A DNA stretch of 64,000 nt from Dactylis glomerata (GCA_007115705.1 QXEO01000234.1:3449663-3513662); one strand, 5' to 3'; counted from the stretch's first letter, positions 47,001 through 59,413 are shown. The notes: generated by a model not told the origin, from the letters alone. A program made the numbers and translations.

Positions 47001-48660
47001 GTTTTGACCAAAAAAAAACTGAGGAAGAATGTAAGGAACTACCACGACCTACCTAGCTGATGCGGGGATGGAAGGATGAGGGGCTTATTCCTCTCGATGT
47101 TGGAGAGATGCGGGATGGCGGGCTCGCCGGACGATGGCAACGGGGAAGATGTTGGGGGCGGCTGGCGCAGACGGCAGTGGGGTGCTCGGGCCAGCACCGG
47201 TCGACGTGGCTCCTTCGGTGGCCAGCGAGGCGCCTTGGATCCGCCGCAGACGGCAGCGAAGGACTCAGCCCGCAGCGCTCGGGGTGGTTCTTGCGATCGA
47301 CATGGAGGAACAGAGGCCGGACCAGCGTGCTCACCTTCCGCGTGGACAGCTTCAGCCTGTCGCTGCTCGCTGTCGGACGCAAGCTGCTCGCCGCCGGCCG
47401 CAATGCGCAAATACAGTATGCCGCCGGCCGCACCCGTCTCCGCTAGTTGGAATCCTAAACCTCACGCACGCACGATTTGAGAAATATGGGTTTAGCTAGC
47501 CAGTACCTCACGGTCAAAAGAAAGTGTGCAAACCGTTGAGCTAAAATTATGTCAGCCGTGGAGCGGGTTCGATTGCATCGGCTCTGGTGGAGGTATGTGG
47601 TCCGGCTCGGCCAAATCGACAAGTTTATCAATACATGTACAGAAACTGTATGTTCTTCTGTTCTGTATTGCCCAAAGAACTAATAAACTAAAATTTTCTG
47701 ATTGCAGAAGCAAGCCAAGACAAGAGAACTGAAACAGCCACTAATTTTGTATTGCTAAATAAGGAAAAATATATTTGCATAGAAAGAGATAAAATTAGAC
47801 GGGCATCTGCTTGCAGCCTCGATGACTTGCTCGCTGAACATATTCAGCAAAAGAGATTAATCATAGTAAGAGCAATTAGGTTTCTTATAGGCTGCTCGTT
47901 ACCTGCATACATCGAGGAGAAACTCGGAGTCAGGGATCGCAAGCTGGCTAGAAGACAAGGGGGAGCATTTCACCAGAGGCGAAGATACTTCTTGCCTTCT
48001 TGGCCACCAGCAAGCTTGCCTGAGCACAGCACGACACAAAGGCCACCAGCCGTTTGAAGATTTGCAGAAGCCAAGATATACTTCACCTAAAGGCACGCCG
48101 ATTGGGTACGGGATCTGGAGATTGGGGCAACTCACCGCAGTTCTCAACACAGACGAGGTAACGAGGCTAATCGCCGCGGTTCAGGCGACCCACCACGGCT
48201 CGACGCCTCCCCGAGCCGGCCACTCGCCGCGGAGCAGGCCACCCACCACGCTAGGATGCCTTCGCAGCGCCGCCGGCCTCGATGTTGCCGCGGCCCGACG
48301 AAGGGCGCCCGCAGCTGCCGCACGCCTGCCACCGTAAGCTCCCGCAGCGTCGCCCGCCGGCTGACGATGCCGTCCGCAGCTGCCGCAGGCTCGCCACCGT
48401 AAGCACTCGTAGCGCCGCCTACCTCGTAGCTATCGCCAAACCACTCGCCTGATTGTGCAGAAACTGTGGGGGAGTGGATAGCTCCTACCCCACGATTGGG
48501 AAAAAAGAGAACGGTCGCAAGCAACATAAAAAAGAAAGAGGAAATTACAACGGATGGAGACCGGTGGCTAGATTGAACCACACGAGGCGGTCTGGCTCAG
48601 CCGATCGACCCGGGTGCAGAATTACTTATTCTGCACCCAGGGGGTCTAATAGAGCTTCTC
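43883..48660. mobile_element. Mutator-like non-autonomous element, possible Pack-MULE
   Basis: Long imperfect inverted ends: AGTCGCGCTATTTGACTCCC followed by TGGGTGCAGAATA on the left, and their inverse (TATTCTGCACCCAGG then GGGTCTAATAGAGCTTCTC) on the right. Both ends contain a GGGTGCAGAATA..TATTCTGCACCC hairpin. The likely 9-bp duplication TGCACATAG / TACGCATAG matches at 7 of 9. No MURA transposase. The interior has gene-like pieces on the minus strand: a GC-rich stretch (47450-47039), an exon-like segment near 45895-45826 (reading FHVYIAYVGFSRPPNCKKG, followed by a GTATGT donor) and one near 44825-44645. The source gene is not recognised. Confidence 0.55.
45825..45897 (-). other. Exon-like fragment inside the Mutator-like element
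   Basis: Minus strand: acceptor CTTGCAG, an open stretch of about 26 codons (including IAYVGFSRPPNCKKGG), then a GG/GTATGT donor. It joins in frame to the segment from about 44825, which stays open for about 65 codons to a TAG. No family recognised; supports capture of a spliced host gene as genomic DNA. Confidence 0.35.
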
Positions 48661-50030
48661 TACGCATAGGCTTAGAATCGTCGGATGTGGTCTCGTGATG
48701 TGTGCAGCCGTTATGCTCCGTTAGCCATGTCCGTTCAGAAAAAAGAACGACACCTGCAAAGGCTGTAAAAAGTACACCCCGTACTGGTTGGCCGCGGTCG
48801 GAAATACTTTTCTTTTAAAGGCTCAAGGCGAATTTTACAGATCATTCGAGATTGAATCGAAAATCCGGATGCTTTAGATATCCAATAAAAAATCTCGACA
48901 AATCTGTGAATAATTTGGGAAATTTTTTTATGGAAGAACCACTAGATCTTTTTTCTATATTAGAACCAGTGGATCTTAAAAAACTAATTTGAATGAGGAA
49001 GGGACTACCGCACATTTGTATCCAAAAATTATTGAAGCTGAAACCAATAGTACATCTGAATCCATACACGATAGGAAAAAATAAATATCGATGTGCCTCT
49101 GAAAGCATGGAAAATGAAAGATTAGACCAAATTAGCAAGTTGGATCTGGATGAACACACCATGTACTATGTAAAATCACGTGCACCTGATTCGCTCAAAA
49201 GGCAAAACAAATCGATCCAGATCGGAAACTAGAAGGTGTGAAGCAAATCCAGGAGAAAATAGCAAAAGGAGCAAACTCAAACACTCAACGTGCTGCCCAT
49301 GCCCATGGACGGGGGCATCGAGGTCTTGAGTGCCACCTCCATCTAGAAGCCGCGCGACAACACCACGATGAAGCCCCGCGCCTGGAGGTGCGGTCACTGC
49401 ACGGAACGCCGCGGCGGCTCCGCATCAAAGATGCTGGCGACGCCGTACACCACGCCCGCGCACGGCGTGGCAAAAGGAGGGGAGGGCCGCCATCCGTCCA
49501 CGCTCGCGGCCGGCCAGAACCCTCTTCAACTCCTGGAGCAGGATGGGGACGGGGTAGTGCAACCTCGAGCAGGAAGGGGCGGGGTGGTCTCACGCCGGTG
49601 GTTGTGGTGCCCCCGGGCGGCTCGAGCGGCGCAGAGAACGGTGGGGATCCCGGTCAGCTGAGGAGGCTCCGGAGGCGAGGGCGGTGGGATTCGGGGTGGG
49701 TGCCGACGGCGGCGGGCGGCGCTCGACCGGCGCCAGGGGGAGCGGGGGAGGTCGTGGTCGGTGTGTCTCCCGTGTCGAGTGGGTGGGGGAGAGATTTTTT
49801 TATTTTTATTTTCAGAGACCGTGCGGGTGGTTTTGAGTCTGGCGGAGAGACGGAATAGACTAACGCCGTAAGCTTGATGTGCGGTGGAAAACACTCTATA
49901 GATGGATTCAATGGCTGGATGACCGTGCATAGCTACCACCGGTGGTAGCTCACTATTTTGCATATATATATATATGTCAGTAACTTATCAATTACACTTA
50001 TAAGTGAATGGACACAACAGAGTAAGACCC
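48661..50030. other. Second inserted segment in the ORF2 intron
   Basis: Not part of the normal short intron. 48690-48760 has Mutator-end-like phrases (GTGTGCAGCCGTTATGCTC); 49250-49850 is GC-rich with overlapping frames on both strands but no recognised protein; 49931-49950 is a perfect 20-bp palindrome. Possibly a second Mutator-like element; no duplication found. Confidence 0.35.
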
Positions 50031-53000
50031 TCACTTGAAGTTGTATGGAAACAGTATGTGGTCACAGTAATTTTGATCTGTTAGAAATCTTAGAAGGTTT
50101 TCCTCCGTCTCCTTGGGCTTATCAGTTAGCGTCTTTATATGTATTTTATCTGAGTCAATAAACCCAATATTTATGATGTTCCTAGTTTTACATTCCAGAA
50201 TCTTCATTCTGCATAATAGAGTACAAGTCAGAACTGAACAAGTTATATGTAGACAATGAATTGAAATAACTGAACAAGTTATATGAATTGAAAAACTTAC
50301 AGACAATAGCAACTCATAAGAGATTTGTCGAGAGCGTCGCAATTATACATCTGGAAGAGTTCATCAAAGTCGATATGGATGTCTTCGGGACGGCCGTAGT
50401 ACTCCCGTGGGACACGCGCCACGATCATCGTTCTTCCATTCTTTGCTTCACTTAAGTACCATGTATGCAAGTAACGCATATTTGTTGGAAGATCATCAAA
50501 CTTATCTTTGCTGACCAAAGGCGCTCCCATGACAAACTGTGGCTTAGGGGCTACCACAACCTTGGGTAACCTGTCGTCTTGGGAAGCCAGAACGTCTTCA
50601 ACACTTATACCCCATTCAGCCGCCCACTTCTTTGCTAATTCGAAATCTTGGCCCTGCACCAGAGAGGGAACATTCTCGGGTAACACCCTGAGGGGTGGGA
50701 TCGATTGTTTGGCCTGTTGTCCAAGCTAAGAAACGTCTGATCTTTTTTTGCTTGTAGTTGAACTTGATTTGCTCCCACTTGCACTTGCACGTGATCTGCT
50801 CTTTTTCCCTTCCTTCTGCAATGCGCGTGTATAGTCGTCAGGCTTATGGTGTAAGTCATACTATGATGGAAGGGTCAGTAAGTATTTTGCATATGCTATT
50901 TGCTTCTCGGTGTATTCCGGGCGGGGCTCGGGTTCCTTCTTTTTTATCTGCGCATCATAATGTTCCTTTGCTATCCTGGCGTTTTCCTCGGGGGTACGAT
51001 CATAAGGTCTGATGGGAAGATTAGCATGAGGTACCTTTGGGAGGGGCGATAGTTTGCGCTTTGGGGAGCTCCGTCGCTTAGAACTCATCGACGGAGCGTT
51101 CTTGCTGGCACGCTTCCGCTTAGTATCCTTAGCGGGCAGCGGTGGAGACGGCCGACCCAAGTCCGGTGGCGGTGATCGAGATGGACTCGTGTTGTGGTGG
51201 CCGTCGTCATGTGAAGGGCTTGGAGGTGATGGAGGTGTACGTGACCTGCGACGACTCGGAGGCGGTGTTGTCCTTGGGGCCGAGCCTGGAAGCTTGATGT
51301 AGTTCTTGTCCCATAGGATGACTCCACCCAGTACTTCTCCGAGTGTCCTCTCATCTTCGGGTCCAGCTATGTCGAGCTCCATATCATGAAACCCCGACAC
51401 GATTTCATCCACCCCGACTTTAGCATAGCCAGCTGGAATCTCACGGCCATGCCAGCGTACATCAGGGCCAGAAGGTAAAGCTTGTCCGACGGCCACCTTC
51501 ATGGATATGTTCTTGATTCTCTGATGGAGTTCACATGATGTTGACTCCTTGATTCCATCCACGGGGTAGCCGGGACCGCCCTCTATCATTCTTCGTGCAT
51601 CGTCGGGCGGGGCCTCAGATTCAGCCACACTGCTTTTCCGCTTAGATGGGGCGCCGGTAATATCGAGTGCAGGATCTTCCTGGCGCGCTACTCCTCTAAG
51701 CTCGTCAATCTGCTTCTGTTGCTCGTTAAGCCTGGCAAGCAACTGGTTGAACTTGTCATTCTCCTCATCCAGCTGTCGCTTCTTTGCTCTCGCTCGGCTT
51801 CTGTAAGTGTCTTGGTCTCTGGCAAACCCAAGTCACCACGGGTAAGAAGGACCGAAGCCTCGCGTTCGTCCTCCATGTTCGTCATTGCCGAGGACCAGTG
51901 TGAGCAAATCTTTCTCTCTATCTGCAGTGAACTGTCTTTTTCCCTCTTTAATTTCTTTCACTATCTTTTTCCAATTCTCCCTGGGTATCCTAAGACCGTC
52001 ACTGCAGATAAGGTCCCCTATTTCTTCATCGTACGAACCACCATGCGCAAGGAACCAATTCCTTGCTCTTAATTCCCACTCATCACGGATGGGTTCAGGT
52101 ATGATGCCTTTAGCTAGCAAATCTTGCTCTTTCTTATCCCACTTTGGGATGGCAGTCTCATAGCCCCCTGGCCCCAGCGTGTGGTGATATTTCTTCTTGT
52201 CGGCATTTTTCTTGTTCTTTTCTGATAATGCCTTGGCATCTTCTGACTGCTTGTACTCCTGAAATGCCTTCCAGTGATTCGCCTGCTTGGCTAGATACCC
52301 CTCGAATACTAGCACTTTCTTTGTCTTCAGATAGTCTTTCCATAGCTTCTTCTTCCAGCTACGGAACAGTTCGGCCATCTTCTTTAGAGTCCACTGCTTG
52401 ACTTTGGCCCTCAGTTTATTTGCGGCGTCTTCATTCTCACATTCTGGCAGGTTGAAATGTGACATGATATCATTCCAAAGATTATCTTTGTACCTTTCGG
52501 CGACATAGTCACTATCGGCTGCCCCTTTTCGCTTGTTCCACTCCCGAACGCTGATCGGGACGTGATCCCTAACGAGAACTCCGCATTGCTTCTTGAATGT
52601 GTCAGCAACATTCTTAGGAAGCTTTGGTTCGCCCGTAGGCAATATCACCTCAAAGGTGTAATGCGTCCGTGCGTCCAACTTTTTAGTCGGGCCTCGTTTC
52701 GTAGCTTTGCTCGATGTGGAGGCCTAAGAGGGAGAAACATTCGTCAAATTAATGTATATGTATACAATATAGAGCTATCACCAATATTACAACTGATTGC
52801 CGAACTTCATATGTATACCTCGCCGGACTTTGTTATTTCTCCACCGGCTTCTCCATCAGCGGAGCTATCACCTTCTCCGTCATCGGAGCTATCGCCTGCC
52901 CGTCGGCTTCATCTTCGTGTCGGTCGACCTCCATTCCATCTCCGGAGGGGTTCAGATATGACGACGAAGATTCAGCTGGTTCAACGTCGAGGGCGTCTTT

Positions 53001-53059
53001 GATTATATCTTCGAGAAGTTCTTCCTCTTCGAGGTTCCTGCTATGTGGATCCATAGTTT

Positions 53060-54008
53060 CTGCAAAAATCCGACATTTATATTTCAATTATAGACGCTAT
53101 ATGGAATAATAACTAACAAAATAACCTTACTTATTTTCTAACTACTAACCCTAACTAATAACAAAACAAATTAACTACTAACCCTAACAATTTTCTATTC
53201 TATCTAACAATTTTCTATTCTATCTAACAATTTTCTATTGTATCTAACAATTTTCTATTCTATCTAACAATTTCTATTTCTATTATATCTAACAATTATT
53301 TTGCTAACAATTACTACTACTTAACAAATATTTGCTAACAATTATTACTACTTAACAAATATTTTGCTAACAATTATTACTACTTAACAAATATATCTAA
53401 CAATTATTTATTAACAATTATTTTGCTAACAATTATTACTACTTAACAAATATTTGCTAACAATTATTACTACTTAACAAATATTTTGCTCACCTATTTA
53501 CTAACAATCTATATAGCATTTCTATTATTAATAATTATTTTGCTAACAATTCTATTACTAACAATTATTTGCTAACCTATTTACTAACAATTATTTTGCT
53601 AACAATTATTACTACTTAACAAATATTTGCTAACAATTATTACTACTTAACAAATATTTTGCTCACCTATTTACTAACAATCTATATAGCATTTCTATTA
53701 CTAATAATATTTTGCTAACAATTATTTTGTAACCTATTTACTAACAATCATTTTGCTAACAACTATTACTACTTAACAAATATTTGCTAACAATTATTAC
53801 TACTTAACAATTATTTGCTAACAATTATTTGCTAACCTATTTGCTAACCCTAATAATTAACAAAAATAAAAATTAACAAATTAACCTAATTGCTAACTAC
53901 ATTTTGCTACTAAATAACCTAATTGCTAACTATATTTTGCTACTAACAAATTAACCTAATTGCTAACCCTAATAATTAACAAATTAACAAAAATAAAAAT
54001 TAACAAAC
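53060..54008. repeat. ORF2 intron 1 of CACTA-2: short AT-rich tandem repeats
   Basis: Five near-perfect copies of TAACAATTTTCTATTCTATC (about 53187-53280), then many variants of CTAACAATTATTACTACTTA with ACAAATATTTG, with larger blocks repeated (for example about 53440-53530 and 53605-53700). It occupies the place of the hairpin-bearing intron in CACTA-1. Confidence 0.8.
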
Positions 54009-54311
54009 CTTGCGGTGGTGGTACGGGGGTGTGGCCGACCGGGGCATGGTCGGGGCGCGGTGGTGCGGGGGCGTGGCCGGCCGGGGCGCTGCGGGCCGTG
54101 AGTGGCTGGGACGGCGTGGCCGGGACGGGGCCGGGGCGGCGCGCACGCGGGGCTCGCGGTGAACGGCGGCGGAAGCGGTGAGCGGCGGCGACGGCGGGCT
54201 CAATCGGAGCGGCGACCGCAACGATCGGCGCGGCGGAGCTCCTCGCGCGTCGATGATCTGTAGAAGAAACGCTAAGTGTTGGGGAAGAAGGGGGCAGGGC
54301 CGGCTTATATA
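54009..54311 (-). promoter_or_regulatory. ORF2 promoter and non-coding exon (CACTA-2)
   Basis: Minus-strand TATATAA (54311-54305), GC-rich leader, donor at 54009/54008 (CAAG then GTTTGT). Same layout as CACTA-1 34414-34803. Confidence 0.55.
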
Positions 54312-54314
54312 CCC

Positions 54315-54475
54315 CCCCCCCCCTTTAGTCCTGGCTGGGGGCTCAAACCGGGACTAAAGACCCCCTTTAGTCCCGGTTTGAGCCCCCAGCCGGGACTAAA
54401 GGGGGGTTGGCAGTTCGCGCCCGAGCCCCCCCCCCCTTTAGTCCCGGTTGGTGGCTCCAACCGGGACTAAAGGTG
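54315..54475. repeat. Internal TTTAGTCCCGG inverted repeats of CACTA-2
   Basis: Facing pairs of CCCTTTAGTCCCGG with runs of C; the counterpart of 34215-34405. Confidence 0.8.
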
Positions 54476-54540
54476 CAATAAATGCGCGGCAATGCTGAAA
54501 TTTTTTCACATTTTCATTTCAAATATGAATTTGTAATTTT

Positions 54541-55335
54541 GAATTGAATAACTTCTGTATATTTTAGAATCTGATAAAACTTTCAATATGAAAAGTGTTT
54601 GAAATTGATTAACTAATTCAAAACCATTTTCTATTTTCAAAATCAATTATTTTAACTATCCAAACTATTAACTATTTTGCCATTTTCAATTAAAACTATA
54701 TTGATTAATATTCTTTTTGTATATTTTAGAATCTGATAAAACTTTCAAAATGAAAAGTGTTTGAAATTGATTAACTAATTCAAAACCATTTTCTATTTTC
54801 AAAATCAATTATTTTAACTATCCAAACTATTAACTATTTTGCCATTTTCACTTGAAAACTATATTGATTAATATTCCTTTTGCATATTTTAGAATTTGAC
54901 AAAACTATGAAAATGAAAAGTGTTTGAAATTGAATAACTAATTCAAAACTATTTTCTATTTTCAAAATTAATTATTTTAACTATCCAAACTATTAACTAT
55001 TTTGCCATTTTCACTTGAAAACTATATCGATTAATATTCTTTTTGCATATTTTAGAATTTGACAAAACTATGAAAATGAAAAGTGTTTGAAATTGAATAA
55101 CTAATTCAAAACTATTTTCTATTTTCAAAATTAATTATTTTAACTATCCAAACTATTAACTATTTTTGCCATTTTCACTTGAAAACTATATTGATTAATA
55201 TTCTTTTTGCATATTTTAGATTTTGACAAAACTATGAAAATGAAAAGTGTTTGAAATTGAATAACTAATTCAAAACTATTTTCTATTTTCAAAATTAATT
55301 ATTTTAACTATCCAAACTATTAACTATTTTGCACC
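54541..55335. repeat. AT-rich 160-bp tandem repeat, about five copies
   Basis: Units of about 160-165 bp, each containing ATGAAAAGTGTTTGAAATTG and TTTTAACTATCCAAACTATT. Homologous, inverted, to the two-copy repeat of CACTA-1 (33840-34190). Confidence 0.85.
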
Positions 55336-55344
55336 CTTATCCTA

Positions 55345-55460
55345 CCGACAGCTTTAGTCTCGGTTGCACCCACCAGCCGGGACTAAAGGTTACACATGCG
55401 TCCTTATCCTGCCGACAGCTTTAGTCTCGGTTGCACCCTCCAGCCGGGACTAAAGGTTGT
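55345..55460. repeat. Two copies of the palindromic spacer unit
   Basis: GACAGCTTTAGTCTCGGTTG with CCAGCCGGGACTAAAGGTT, twice; the inverse of the five-copy array in CACTA-1. Confidence 0.8.
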
Positions 55461-55589
55461 CATACATGCATGCTCCTTAAATAAAGGTTTAGTATATTTC
55501 ATACATGCATTACATAAAAGGTTTAATACATTATTACATTATTGCACCAACATTCCTATCTATTATTTCTGTTTTTTTCTGGGTCGTAG

Positions 55590-58500
55590 TCATGGAGAAT
55601 CTTTATCATTCAGTAGGATGCTTGGGTCAGTTTTAACTTTGAAGGGCGGAATTTCATGAAACTTATTATAATCTACTGACATGTTTGTCTTGTCATCTAC
55701 TCCCATGATGTTTCTTTTCTCTGAAAGAACTATGTAGCGCTTTGGCTCATCAGACGATGTCTTCTTTTGCTGATTTCTTTTTCTCGTTTTTGTAGACATG
55801 TCCTTCACATAGAAAACCTGAGCGACATCGTTGGCTAGGACGAATGGTTCGTCCATGTACGCAAGATTGTTGAGATCCACTGTTGTTATGCCATACTTTT
55901 GGTCTACAACTACCCCGCCTCCTGTCAGCTTCACCCATTTGCACCAAAACAAAGGGATCTTAAAAGTAGGTCCATAGTCAAGTTCTCATATCTCCTCTAT
56001 GTACCCGTAATATGTTTCCAAACAGTGCCATTCTCGTCTGTTGCATCAAAGCGTACACCATTGTTTTGGTTGGTTCTCTTTTTATCTTGGGCAACCGTGT
56101 AAAATGTATTCCCATTTATCTCGTACCCTTGGAAAGTACATATAGTCGAAGATGGTGGCCTGGCCAAACAGTACAGCTGGTCTCCAACGGTGTTGTCATT
56201 CATGAGATGTGTCTGCAACCAACTGCCGAAAGTCTTCTCATGTTCCCCTTTAATCCAAGAGTCAGCCTTCCCCGGGTTTTCGGAGCGTAGAATATTCTTG
56301 TGTCTCACGATATACGGAGCCACCACGGTGGAATTGTGTAGAACTGTGTAGTGTGCTTGAGAGAAAGAATGTCCATCCATACATACTTTTGCTTTCCTTC
56401 CTAGTGTGCCTTTTCCTGTCAGCCTACCCTCATACCGAGATTTAGGAACACCAATCGGCTTAAGGTCAGGAAGAAAGTCCACACAAAACTCAATGACCTC
56501 CTTTGTTCCATAGCCCTTGGAGATGTTTCCTTCTAGTCTAGCACGGTTACGAACATATTTCTTTAAGACTCCCATGAACCTCTCGAAGGGGAACATATTG
56601 TGTAGAAACACAGGACCGAGAATTCTAATCTCTTCGACTAGGTGAACTAGGAGGTGTGTCATTATATTGAAAAAGGATGGCGGGAACAACAACTCGAAGC
56701 TGACCAAACATTGGACCACATCAATCTGTAACCCTGATAGACTTTCTCGATCGATTACCTTCTGAGAAATTGCATTGAGGAAAGCACATACCTTCACAAT
56801 TGCCAGGCGAACATTTTCCGGTAGAATTCCCCTCAATGCAACCGGAAGCAATTACGTCATAAGCACGTGGCAGTCATGAGACTTTAGGTTTTGGAATTTT
56901 TATCTTTCATATTTACGATTCCCTTTATATTCGACGAGAAGCCAGTCGGGACCTTGATACTGAAAAGGACTTTAAAGAAGATTTCCTTCTCTTCCTTGGT
57001 AAGAGCGTAGCTGGCACGCCCTTGAAACTGCCCTGGATGCATGCCATCTCTTCCTTTATGACGTTCCTGGTCCTCCCGTGCTTCCGGTGTATCTTTTGAC
57101 TTCCCATACAAGCCCAGGAAGCCTAGAATATTTACACAGAGATTCTTCGTCAGGTGCATCACGTCGATTGCGGAGCGGACCTCATGGACTTCCCAATATG
57201 GTAGCTCCCAAAATATAGATTTCTTCTTCCACATGGGTGCGTGCTTATCAGGGCCGTTAGGAACAGGTTGGCTGCCAGGACCCTTTCCAAAGATTACTTT
57301 TAAATCTTTGACCATATCAAATACTTCAGCACCAGTACGGGTGACAGGCTTCCCCCGGGGTTATGCCTTGACATTGAAATGATTGCCTTTTTTCTTTAAG
57401 GGATGCTTGGGCGGAAGAAAACGACGATTGTACGGGTACACATTCTTCCTATATTTGTCTAGATATATACTTTCTGTCTGATCCAAACAGTGCGTGCATG
57501 CATTGTATCCCTTGTTTGACTGTCCTGAAATGTTACTAAGAGCAGGCCAATCATTGATGGTTACGAAAAGCAACGCTCGAAGGTCAAATTCCTCTTGTTT
57601 GTGCTCGTCCCACACACGTACACCTGGTTCGGCCCACAGTTGTAAAAGTTCATCAACTAATGGCCTTAGGTACACATCAATGTCGTTGCCGGGTTGCTTT
57701 GGACCTTGGATAAGCACTGGCATCATAATGAACTTCCGCTTCATGCACAACCAAGGAGGAAGGTTGTAGATACATAGAGTAACAGGCCAGGTGCTGTGAC
57801 TGCAACTCCACTCCCCAAAAGGATTCATGCCATCTGTACTTAGACCAAACCACAAGTTTCTTGCATCACCTGCAAATCTCGGGAACTCTCTCTCGATTTT
57901 TCTCCACTGCCAACCATCAGCGGGGTGCCTCAACTTGTCGTCTTTCATACGATCTTCCATGCGCCATCGCAATAACTTCGCATGATCTTTATTTCTGAAC
58001 AGGCGTTTCAACCGTGGTATTATAGGAGCATACCACATCACCTTGGCAGGAACCCTCTTCCTGGGTGGCTCGCCCTCAATATCACCAGGGTCATCTTTTC
58101 TGATCTTATACCGCAATGCAGTGCATACCGGGCATTTATTCATATTCTCGTACTTCTCACCGCGGTAGAGGATGCAGTCATTAGGGCAGGCATGTATCTT
58201 CTGCACGTCTAATCCTAGAGGGCAGACAAGCTTCTTTGCTTCGTACGTGCTGGCGGGCAATTCGTTCTTTCTTGGAAGCATCTTCTTCATCAGTACCAGC
58301 AACTTTTCGAATGACGAGTCAGTCACACCGGTCTCTGCCTTCCACTTCAGCAATTCCAGTGTGCTACCCAGCTTCTTCTGGCCATCTTCACAAGTTGGGT
58401 ACAACAATTTGTTGTGGTCCTGTAACATCTGCTCGAACTGCAACCTCTCCTTTTCTGTGTTGCAGCCTCGCCGTGCATCAGAAATGACCCGGCCAAGATC

Positions 58501-58881
58501 ATCAGCGGGCTCATCTGGTTCCCGTTCTTCACCCTGATCTTCTTCTTCTTCATTGTCTTCCATTGCGGTATCAGCATACTCAGGGAACATAGATCGGTAG
58601 TTGTCATCATCGTTCTCTTCTTCTTCATCGTCATGTTCCATCATAACCCCTCTTTCTCCGTGCTTGGTCCAAACATTATAGCCCGACATAAAATCGGACC
58701 GAAGAAGGTGGCTCTGAATGACTCTTGAGGAAGTGTAATCCTTCTCATTCCGACATTCAACACATGGACAAAACATATAGCCACCACCATGCTTGTTCGC
58801 ATCGGCCGCATCTTGAAAAGAATGCACGCCTTCTCTGTAAGCGGCTGTGCGTCGATCACCGTACATCCATGGATGGCTCAT
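55590..58881 (-). pseudogene. TNP2-type CACTA transposase, multiply broken
   Basis: Minus-strand start at 58881 (ATG directly after a CAG acceptor, as in CACTA-1). The same domain series is present: transposase-associated domain (CPCVECRNEKDYTSSRV), tnp2 core (LSTDGMNPFG, NLPPWLCMKRKF, GPKQPGNDIDVYL), DUF4218 (LPENVRLAIVKVCAFLN to GVLKKYVRNRAR) and DUF4216 (CKWVKLTGGGV). Lesions: stop at 57363-57361, a frameshift near 56890, stop at 56854-56852, a frameshift near 56020 and stop at 55988-55986. The tnp2 core is almost identical to CACTA-1's over long stretches; the flanks diverge more. Confidence 0.9.
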
Positions 58882-59180
58882 CTGCGTCATACGACAGTAT
58901 ATCAAACACAATCACGATCCTAAAAATTGGTACCGCACGGTCTAAACGAGGAAATATAGTTGCTAACCTTTTAGAATAAGTGGAAATAAAAAGGAAGAGG
59001 CTTAAGCGTGGCTCGGGCAGCTCATATCGTAGTTGTGTTCGGTGAACTGAAGCGGCATCGCTCTAATACACATTTCAACAAACACCTCTAGTGCATAGCA
59101 ATGAAATGGAGAACTAGCACACACCCACACTCCTTCATCCTAGAAAAATACAAGGAAGAGGGGAGAGGGGGCTGCTGCCA

Positions 59181-59413
59181 TATATATAGGCAGAGGCCTT
59201 TAGTCCCGGTTTGAGACACAAACCGGGACTCAGCGCATAGCCCTTTAGTCCCGGTTTGTGTCTCAAACCAGGACTAAAGGCTCGTTACGGGCCGGGACTA
59301 AAGCCTCCCGGGCGGCTAGGCGGTTTTGGGGCGACGTGGCCGGGCCTTTAGTCCCGGCCCATATTACGGCCGGGACTAAAGGGTCCAGGCCAAAGGCCCT
59401 TTTTCCACTAGTG
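59181..59413. repeat. Right end of CACTA-2: promoter and subterminal repeats
   Basis: A TATATATA box (59181-59188) for the minus-strand transposase gene, then about seven TTTAGTCCCGG-type sites and the terminal inverted repeat. Confidence 0.8.

Larger units (their letters stand above)
43195..53054 (-). pseudogene. CACTA-2 ORF2: Ptta/En/Spm-like protein with Ulp1-like protease, several stops
   Basis: Minus-strand exons 53054-52819, 52723-50301, 50208-50035, 43872-43762, 43662-43593, 43511-43416 and 43326-43195. Exons 3 and 4 have exactly the same lengths (174 and 111) as their CACTA-1 counterparts. Domain order matches: acidic N-terminus, Ptta/En/Spm domain (WTLKKMAELFRSWKKKLW, GPGGYETAIPKWD), a Glu/Gln-rich helix, a Pro/Ser/Arg-rich region (shorter than in CACTA-1), and an Ulp1-like protease with YHWILLDIQ, VDVFDPL and GTHLCGYYVCES. 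The main exon keeps one frame but has stops near 51833, 50861 and 50728; exon 1 also meets a stop near 52833. The histidine exon ends in a GC rather than GT donor (43761-43760). The intron 50034-43873 is over 6 kb because of the inserted Mutator-like DNA. Confidence 0.8.
42768..59413 (-). mobile_element. CACTA-2, second Caspar-like CACTA transposon, reverse orientation
   Basis: 16,646 bp, ends CACTAGTGGAGACAGG and, from the right, CACTAGTGGAAAAAGG; duplication TAT (42765-42767, 59414-59416). It has the same plan as CACTA-1 read on the minus strand: transposase first (58881-55590), spacer arrays, then ORF2 (53054-43195). Both genes carry several lesions and a Mutator-like element enlarges it, so it is a dead copy, older than CACTA-1 by gene decay. 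Confidence 0.95.

Noticed and set aside
47039..48581. Many overlapping GC-rich frames on both strands
   Set aside because: No frame stands out or matches a known protein; at best part of a captured 5' exon within the Mutator-like element.
58172..58537. Plus-strand frames across the CACTA-2 transposase
   Set aside because: Antisense shadows of the minus-strand transposase; no independent signals.
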